Origin: Rickettsiales bacterium
Lineage (GTDB): Bacteria; Pseudomonadota; Alphaproteobacteria; Rickettsiales; UBA1997
NCBI GenBank assembly: GCA_947441875.1
Contig: CANEUR010000015.1
Span: 1 to 11,171, forward strand
Direction: 5' to 3'
Length of the DNA stretch: 11,171 nt
Every line of letters begins with the position of its first letter. Position 1 is the stretch's first letter. The translations under genes and the position numbers were made by a program. The notes below the pieces were generated by a model. That model was not told the origin of the DNA, did not search any database, and saw nothing but the letters and a program-made list of their open reading frames with translations. Below are positions 7,950-11,171 of the stretch, piece by piece.

Positions 7950-9050
7950 ATGCAGAAATTTTTGCACCATTTTCACTTTATAAATTATTTTATGAATCTT
8001 GATAAACATCAGTTGTTATTGTGGCAAAAATTAATTGAATTAGCAAAACAAATTAACAAAAATAAGCAATTATCTTTTTTAGATAAAATAATGTTTTGGC
8101 AAACCAAAAAAATACAAAACAATAAGAGTTTTTATATTTATGGCGGCCCTGGATGTGGCAAAACTACAATTATGAAAAAATTTTATCAACAACTTTCTTT
8201 GCCAAAACAATACCATCATTTTCATGTTTTTATGCAAAAAGTACATAGCAATTTGCATCAAATCAGAACTAAAAAACATCATCAACAACACGCAATTGAA
8301 TTAACTTTAAAAAACATTGTAGGCAATAGTCAAATCATTTGCTTTGATGAATTTCAAGTGGTTGATATTGCCGATGCCATGCTGTTAAAAAAAATTTTTA
8401 GTTATTTTTTTCAAAATAACATTATAGCAGTGATTACTTCTAATTTTCACCCACAAGATTTATATCAAAATGGCTTACAACGGCAATTATATCTTGATTT
8501 TATCAAAGATATTTTTTTACCAAATTGTTTATGCTATCAGTTAAATTCAAAAATTGATTACCGAGAATTAAAAATAGGTTTAAAAAAATATTATTTTGTT
8601 GCCAACCTAAAAAATCGGGCTAAATTTCAACAAATATTGTTAGAAACCACCAGTAAAAAAACTTGGCAAATAAAAAATATTAATGTTTGGCAAAGAAATA
8701 TTGTAATTAAGCATGCTTATGAAAATATCGCTTGTTTTAGCTTTAAACAATTATGCCATAAGCAGTTTTCTGCCGATGATTATCGAGCAATTTGCCAGAA
8801 TTTTGATTTAATTTTTTTAAAAACAGTGCCCTATTTTTATGTAGAAGATATCAATGCTTTAAGACGATTTTCGTTGTTTATTGATGAAGCTTATGAACAT
8901 AGAATTGCCTTGATAATTCTTGCTAAAACCAAGCCCGATAAACTATGCAAAATACCTAATTTACCACAATATTTTGCTAGAACCATTTCAAGGTTGCAAG
9001 AAATTTCAAGCCATCAATATTGGCAAGAAAGCAAGTGGAATAATCATTAA
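7950..9050 (+). CDS. zapE: AFG1/ZapE-family P-loop ATPase
   Basis: Known: AFG1-like ATPases (bacterial ZapE, mitochondrial Afg1/LACE1) are AAA-type NTPases linked to cell division (E. coli ZapE) or inner-membrane protein quality control (mitochondria). Seen, numbered from the ATG at 7950 (366 aa): Walker A GGPGCGKTT at 65-73, HFHVFM at about 90-95, Walker B CFDEFQVVDIADAM with D133-E134, sensor VITSNFHPQDLY at about 162-173, and GLQR at 175-178 supplying the arginine. All are hallmark AFG1 motifs. Start choice: the frame stays open to a TTG at 7902, but the 16 extra residues are lysine-rich low-complexity, and family similarity begins only near the NLDKHQ segment. ATG 7992 is a second alternative. 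No Shine-Dalgarno precedes any of them. It is divergent from nuoM and convergent with the metallopeptidase (44-bp gap). The division role here is inference from the family. Confidence 0.9.
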   Translation: MQKFLHHFHFINYFMNLDKHQLLLWQKLIELAKQINKNKQLSFLDKIMFWQTKKIQNNKSFYIYGGPGCGKTTIMKKFYQQLSLPKQYHHFHVFMQKVHSNLHQIRTKKHHQQHAIELTLKNIVGNSQIICFDEFQVVDIADAMLLKKIFSYFFQNNIIAVITSNFHPQDLYQNGLQRQLYLDFIKDIFLPNCLCYQLNSKIDYRELKIGLKKYYFVANLKNRAKFQQILLETTSKKTWQIKNINVWQRNIVIKHAYENIACFSFKQLCHKQFSADDYRAICQNFDLIFLKTVPYFYVEDINALRRFSLFIDEAYEHRIALIILAKTKPDKLCKIPNLPQYFARTISRLQEISSHQYWQESKWNNH

Positions 9051-9094
9051 CAATCAATATTATAGCAATGCTCATCTTTAAAACTTTGATTTAT

Positions 9095-9799
9095 CTAGAT
9101 AAAAAGATTGGAATTAGTATTAGAATTTAGCTCTTTTTTGCATATTTTCCAGTTCGGTAAATAGTAAGTCATATAATTTTTAAACCTTTGGTTGTGGCTT
9201 CTTTCAAATAAATGCACCATTTCGTGCACCACCACATATTCAAGGCAATGCAGAGGTTTTTTGGCTAACTCTAAATTAAGAGTGATTTTTTTCTTGCCAA
9301 TGTGGCAAATGCCCCACCTAGTTTTCATTTGGCGAATTTGCAACTCGGCGATTTGCAAATTCATAGTTTTTTCCCATTTAGCAATAAGTTGCCAAGAAAT
9401 TTTCGTCAGTTCACTGCGATACCACTCTTGTAACAAATTTTTTATTTGCAATTGAGTAAAATTTGCTTTTACATTTATAATAATATGCCCATCAACCGCT
9501 TTTACACTAGGTTTTTGGCTATTTGGCACAATTTTTAGCAAATATTTTTCACCTAAAAAATAATGTTCTTCGTTGTTGGTGTAGTTTTTTTCTACAATAT
9601 TGCAGTTTAACATTTTGGCTTGCTGTTTTTTGATCCAACCAAGCTTGGTTAAAGCAAACATCTTGATGTTTTCGAGCTTCATTCTTTTTGGAGCAGAAAT
9701 TCGCACCTTGCCAAGTGGGGGTAAAATGGTAAGATGCATATTTTTGATGTTTTTTAAAATAACATCAATGTTAATTTCGCCTAGATTTATTTGGTGCAT
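9095..9799 (-). CDS. YgjP-type (DUF45) zinc metallopeptidase, the hsdR-linked form
   Basis: Seen: 234 aa from the ATG at 9799. N-terminal half starts MHQINLGEINIDV, with KNIKNMHL and then KVRISAP at about 31-37 and TKLGWIKKQQ. The zinc site is HEMVH at 192-196 with a third ligand candidate H202 in RSHNQRF. RQMKTRWGIC, the RWG-C signature of this fold, lies at about 156-165. A PNWK segment follows near 215. Known: close relatives with this N-terminus are often encoded directly after hsdR in type I restriction-modification operons; their function there is not established. Here a decayed hsdR fragment lies about 320 bp upstream, which supports the assignment. The frame is open further, giving a GTG at 9841 preceded by AAAGAG; ATG is preferred because family similarity begins there. 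The gene looks intact, with full-length catalytic motifs. Its promoter is unknown because the original operon is broken. Confidence 0.88.
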   Translation of the reverse strand: MHQINLGEINIDVILKNIKNMHLTILPPLGKVRISAPKRMKLENIKMFALTKLGWIKKQQAKMLNCNIVEKNYTNNEEHYFLGEKYLLKIVPNSQKPSVKAVDGHIIINVKANFTQLQIKNLLQEWYRSELTKISWQLIAKWEKTMNLQIAELQIRQMKTRWGICHIGKKKITLNLELAKKPLHCLEYVVVHEMVHLFERSHNQRFKNYMTYYLPNWKICKKELNSNTNSNLFI

Positions 9800-10117
9800 T
9801 TTAATATTATTTGTAAATATTAAGTTTGATTTTATTTTCACTTTTTTACTCTTTAAAATTTCTTTTATTTCCTTTTCAATTTTTTTTATATCTTCGATCG
9901 CTTTTTTTTCGGCATTTTCTGTTTGTTTTATTCTGCGATTATTATCATTAAATCAATTATTAAACCTTTCAAAATCGGTAATATCTTGCCAAATATTTAA
10001 TTATTTTATTTTTAATAATACAATGTTTTTAATAGTTTTTCTGCACTTTAATATTCTGATTGGGCTTCTTTGATGATCTTAAAAATTCTAGCAACCTCAT
10101 CATCATTTTGCAAGATC
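9800..10117 (-). other. Degenerate stretch between hsdR remnant and metallopeptidase gene
   Basis: No intact gene is seen on either strand. On the minus strand, in the metallopeptidase frame, 37 codons after a TGA (9955-9953) are open and encode a charged, coiled-coil-like helix rich in K, E and I (for example KKIEKEIKEILKSKK). Before the TGA the same frame reads IWQDITDFERFNN. In a second minus frame, about 10140-10047 encodes a 30-residue piece containing YEILQNDDEVARIFKIIKE, ended by TAA. These short protein-like pieces broken by stops suggest decayed coding sequence. I cannot name their source. An open plus-strand frame over 9600-10073 is phenylalanine/isoleucine-rich and is the antisense of this lysine-rich stretch. 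Confidence 0.5.
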
Positions 10118-10581
10118 TCATAAAGTTTGTTTTGAATTTCTCTTTTTACTCATTTCTTCAAAATAAGCTGGGTTAGTAAAATATTCTGCACTAATGTTTT
10201 GGCGAATGCTATTTGCAATAGTTTCTGAAGCAGTTTCTTGATTATTTTTAATGCCCTCGGGTAATTCATTTATAGCTTCATCAATGCCAATTTCATTGAT
10301 TAATTCTAGTAAAGTATTATTTTCAAAATTATCAATTCTTTTACTTAAATCTGCCTGTATATAATTATCAATTAAAATCTAATATCAGCTTCATATGCCT
10401 TAATATCTAGGGTTTCGCCACTAGCCCTACGTATTATTTCTCTGAGCTTTAAATAATCGTCTAACTTTTTTTTAATTTCTGTAATTTCTGCCTCTAAATA
10501 TCCTGCTTCTATCATTTCGGAGGCAATATTATTATAAGCTCTAACTACAGATGCAATCTTGGTGGCATCCAACCAAATCAA
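10118..10581 (-). pseudogene. hsdR: Type I restriction enzyme HsdR, frameshifted C-terminal fragment
   Basis: Seen: the minus frame from 10581 reads ...VVRAYNNIASEMIEAGY, then YLKLREIIRRASGETLDIKAYEADIRF and a TAA at 10374-10372. Moving one frame over at the T-run (plus-strand 10374-10377) the protein continues without a break: LIDNYIQADLSKRIDNFE, ELINEIGIDEAINELPEGI, ETASETIANSIRQNI, and FTNPAYFEEMSKK, until a TGA at 10120-10118. Known: this order (VRAY.NIA.EM.EAGYSEAE, YLKLRE.I..ASGE..DLKAYE..MRHLIDTYI, LP.GI, ETI.N..R, NP.YYE.MS) is the C-terminal helical region of HsdR of the EcoR124I-like kind. One lost T explains the frameshift. All motor and nuclease domains are missing upstream, where similarity stops near 10570-10580 and a TAG follows, and the last part is also gone. 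HsdR is normally about 750-1050 aa, so this is a dead remnant. Confidence 0.85.
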
Positions 10582-10629
10582 ATCGATGCTGAAAAACTAA
10601 AACACGAAGACTGGAACAATGATAAAATC

Positions 10630-10878
10630 TTGGTCATCAAAGCTGATGATGAAAGATTAAATTGGGCTGAAAAAGAGATAATCAAGCACATCGGCGATAA
10701 AATTTACAAAAATAAAAACAACAACCAAACCAAAACTATGCAAAATAAAGAAAAAATCTGGACTGAAGAAAAAGTAATTTTGGCTTTTAAAGAAGCAATT
10801 CGAACCTTGAAAAAATTGCCACCTGCTAAAGTGCGAGGCTATTTTAACAGCTGGCCACAAGTGATCTACTTGGTTTAG
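10630..10878 (+). pseudogene. DUF6362-like N-terminal fragment joined to an unidentified C-terminal-like segment
   Basis: Seen: the frame is open from before 10567 and gives TTG at 10630 and ATG at 10738 as possible starts, ending in TAG at 10876-10878. From the ATG the 46 residues hold W.EEKVI.AFKEAIRTLKKLP followed by RGYFNSWPQV. Known: the pattern W..E.V..R..EA..TL.RLP......GY.S.WP is the N-terminal part of DUF6362-type proteins found in alphaproteobacterial prophages and mobile regions, which are considerably longer. The C-terminal part is not found here, so this looks truncated after WPQVIY. The upstream segment (NQIDAEKLKHEDW, DDERLNWAEKEIIKHIGDKIY) is protein-like but unrecognised and has no start of its own, so it is probably the tail of another gene. 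If expressed, an 82-aa or 46-aa product is possible. Assignment is from memory of the motif only. Confidence 0.5.
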
Positions 10879-10986
10879 TTTGATCCAGTTTGTTTGCGAT
10901 GAGAAAAAAATCGTTTTACATTTGAAACAAATTTGGGGATTGGAAGAAATTTAAAGAAAATAACTTGACAATTTGTAAATTTGATG

Positions 10987-11015
10987 TTGCAATTTTCGTT
11001 TATATTATATATATT
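10987..11015 (+). promoter_or_regulatory. Candidate promoter for the gene at the right edge
   Basis: TTGCAA (10987-10992), a 17-bp spacer, and TATATT (11010-11015) lie 33 bp before the ATG at 11049. A consensus TTGACA at 10965-10970 is also present, but the box 17 bp after it (TGCAAT) is poor. The -10 area is a tandem 9-bp repeat TATATTATA (11001-11009 and 11010-11018). The rest of 10879-11048 holds no gene that I can support. Confidence 0.4.
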
Positions 11016-11048
11016 ATATTTTTTAACATATAAACTATTTCATTTATC

Positions 11049-11171
11049 ATGAAAACACATATTACACTTCCAAATCCACATTACCAAGATCGTCGAAAAG
11101 AGCTTGGTCTAACAAGGGATCAAGTTTTAACTCCTAATTTTGGGGATTATACTGTGGATGCTATCAAAAAA
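11049..11171 (+). CDS. Unrecognised protein, N-terminal 41 codons (runs off right edge)
   Basis: Seen: an ATG at 11049-11051 opens a frame without stops to the window end. It begins MKTHITLPNPHY and then QDRRKELGLTRDQVLTPNF and DYTVDAIKK. There is no signal peptide or membrane helix in the visible part; it is polar and charged. Codon use differs somewhat from the left-hand genes, with CGT, CGA, AGG, GAG, CTT and CCT in the first 40 codons and fewer AT-only codons. Together with the position beyond two remnants this hints at acquired or accessory DNA, though 41 codons are too few to be sure. A candidate promoter lies just upstream and no Shine-Dalgarno is seen. I do not recognise the family. 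The start could be internal to nothing earlier, because the frame upstream is AT-rich non-coding-like sequence. Confidence 0.6.
   Translation, partial: MKTHITLPNPHYQDRRKELGLTRDQVLTPNFGDYTVDAIKK

Noticed and set aside
9090..9103. 14-bp perfect palindrome TTTATCTAGATAAA in the convergent gap
   Set aside because: It has no loop and no following T-run on either strand, so it is not a credible terminator. It overlaps the metallopeptidase TAG stop and is short enough to be chance in AT-rich DNA.
9071..9109. ATCTTT / AAAGAT hairpin between the two convergent genes
   Set aside because: The 6-bp arms are AT-only apart from one pair and the loop is over 20 nt; too weak to call a bidirectional terminator.
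9953..9955. TGA read as tryptophan (alternative code)
   Set aside because: FNN-TGA-FND would read through plausibly, but the good genes use TGG for tryptophan and the surrounding sequence has other stops (TAA), so decay explains it better.
9600..10073. 157-codon open frame on the plus strand that looks like a membrane protein
   Set aside because: It is rich in Phe, Ile and Ser because it is the complement of lysine- and glutamate-rich minus-strand coding sequence, and it overlaps the well-supported metallopeptidase.
10965..10970. Consensus TTGACA as a promoter -35
   Set aside because: At 16-18 bp spacing only TGCAAT-like sequence is found, and the good TATATT box is about 30-40 bp away. The TTGCAA/TATATT pair fits better, although TTGACA could contribute.
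1..11171. tRNA, rRNA, CRISPR arrays, IS elements with terminal repeats, riboswitches
   Set aside because: Read through both strands for cloverleaf sequences, regularly spaced repeats and transposase motifs; none was found that could be supported.

Overview
The window is about 70% A+T (judged by eye) and reads as the chromosome of a reduced-genome, probably host-associated alphaproteobacterium of the Rickettsiales/Holosporales kind. Pointers to this are the AT-biased codon use, the tightly packed genes, the almost complete lack of Shine-Dalgarno sequences, a CcmF-type cytochrome c maturation gene and alphaproteobacterial-style NuoM/NuoN, AFG1/ZapE and ThrC proteins. Placement below class level is inference. 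Intact aroA and thrC mean that at least parts of the shikimate/aromatic and threonine pathways remain, which is more than Rickettsia itself retains.

Positions 1-7812, minus strand: one long co-directional block read nuoM > nuoN > aroA > nrdA > thrC > ccmF. ccmF runs off the left edge. Gaps are only 6-12 bp except for 62 bp between aroA and nrdA, which holds two adjoining perfect inverted repeats. The block joins the last proton-pumping subunits of respiratory complex I, EPSP synthase, the class I ribonucleotide reductase large subunit (no ATP cone), threonine synthase and the haem lyase CcmF. nuoM is the first gene here; the usual upstream neighbour nuoL is absent.

Positions 7813-7949: a divergent promoter region with overlapping candidate promoters for nuoM (minus) and a zapE/AFG1-like ATPase (plus). 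The ATPase gene fills 7950-9050.

Positions 9095-10581, minus strand: the decayed tail of a type I restriction locus. A metallopeptidase of the kind that often follows hsdR is intact. Upstream of it lies about 300 bp of degenerate sequence, then a 5'- and 3'-truncated, frameshifted piece of hsdR.

Positions 10567-10878, plus strand: head-to-head with the hsdR piece is a short reading frame whose second half looks like the N-terminal part of a DUF6362-type (phage-associated) protein. It is probably also a remnant. An AT-rich spacer with a plausible promoter follows, then the first 41 codons of an unrecognised gene that leaves the right edge. The right-hand 2 kb is therefore an accessory junk-and-junction zone. 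I did not find a convincing undescribed system. The most interesting items are the retained hsdR-linked protease beside a dead hsdR, the fragment junction near 10.57 kb, and the tandem palindromes ahead of nrdA.
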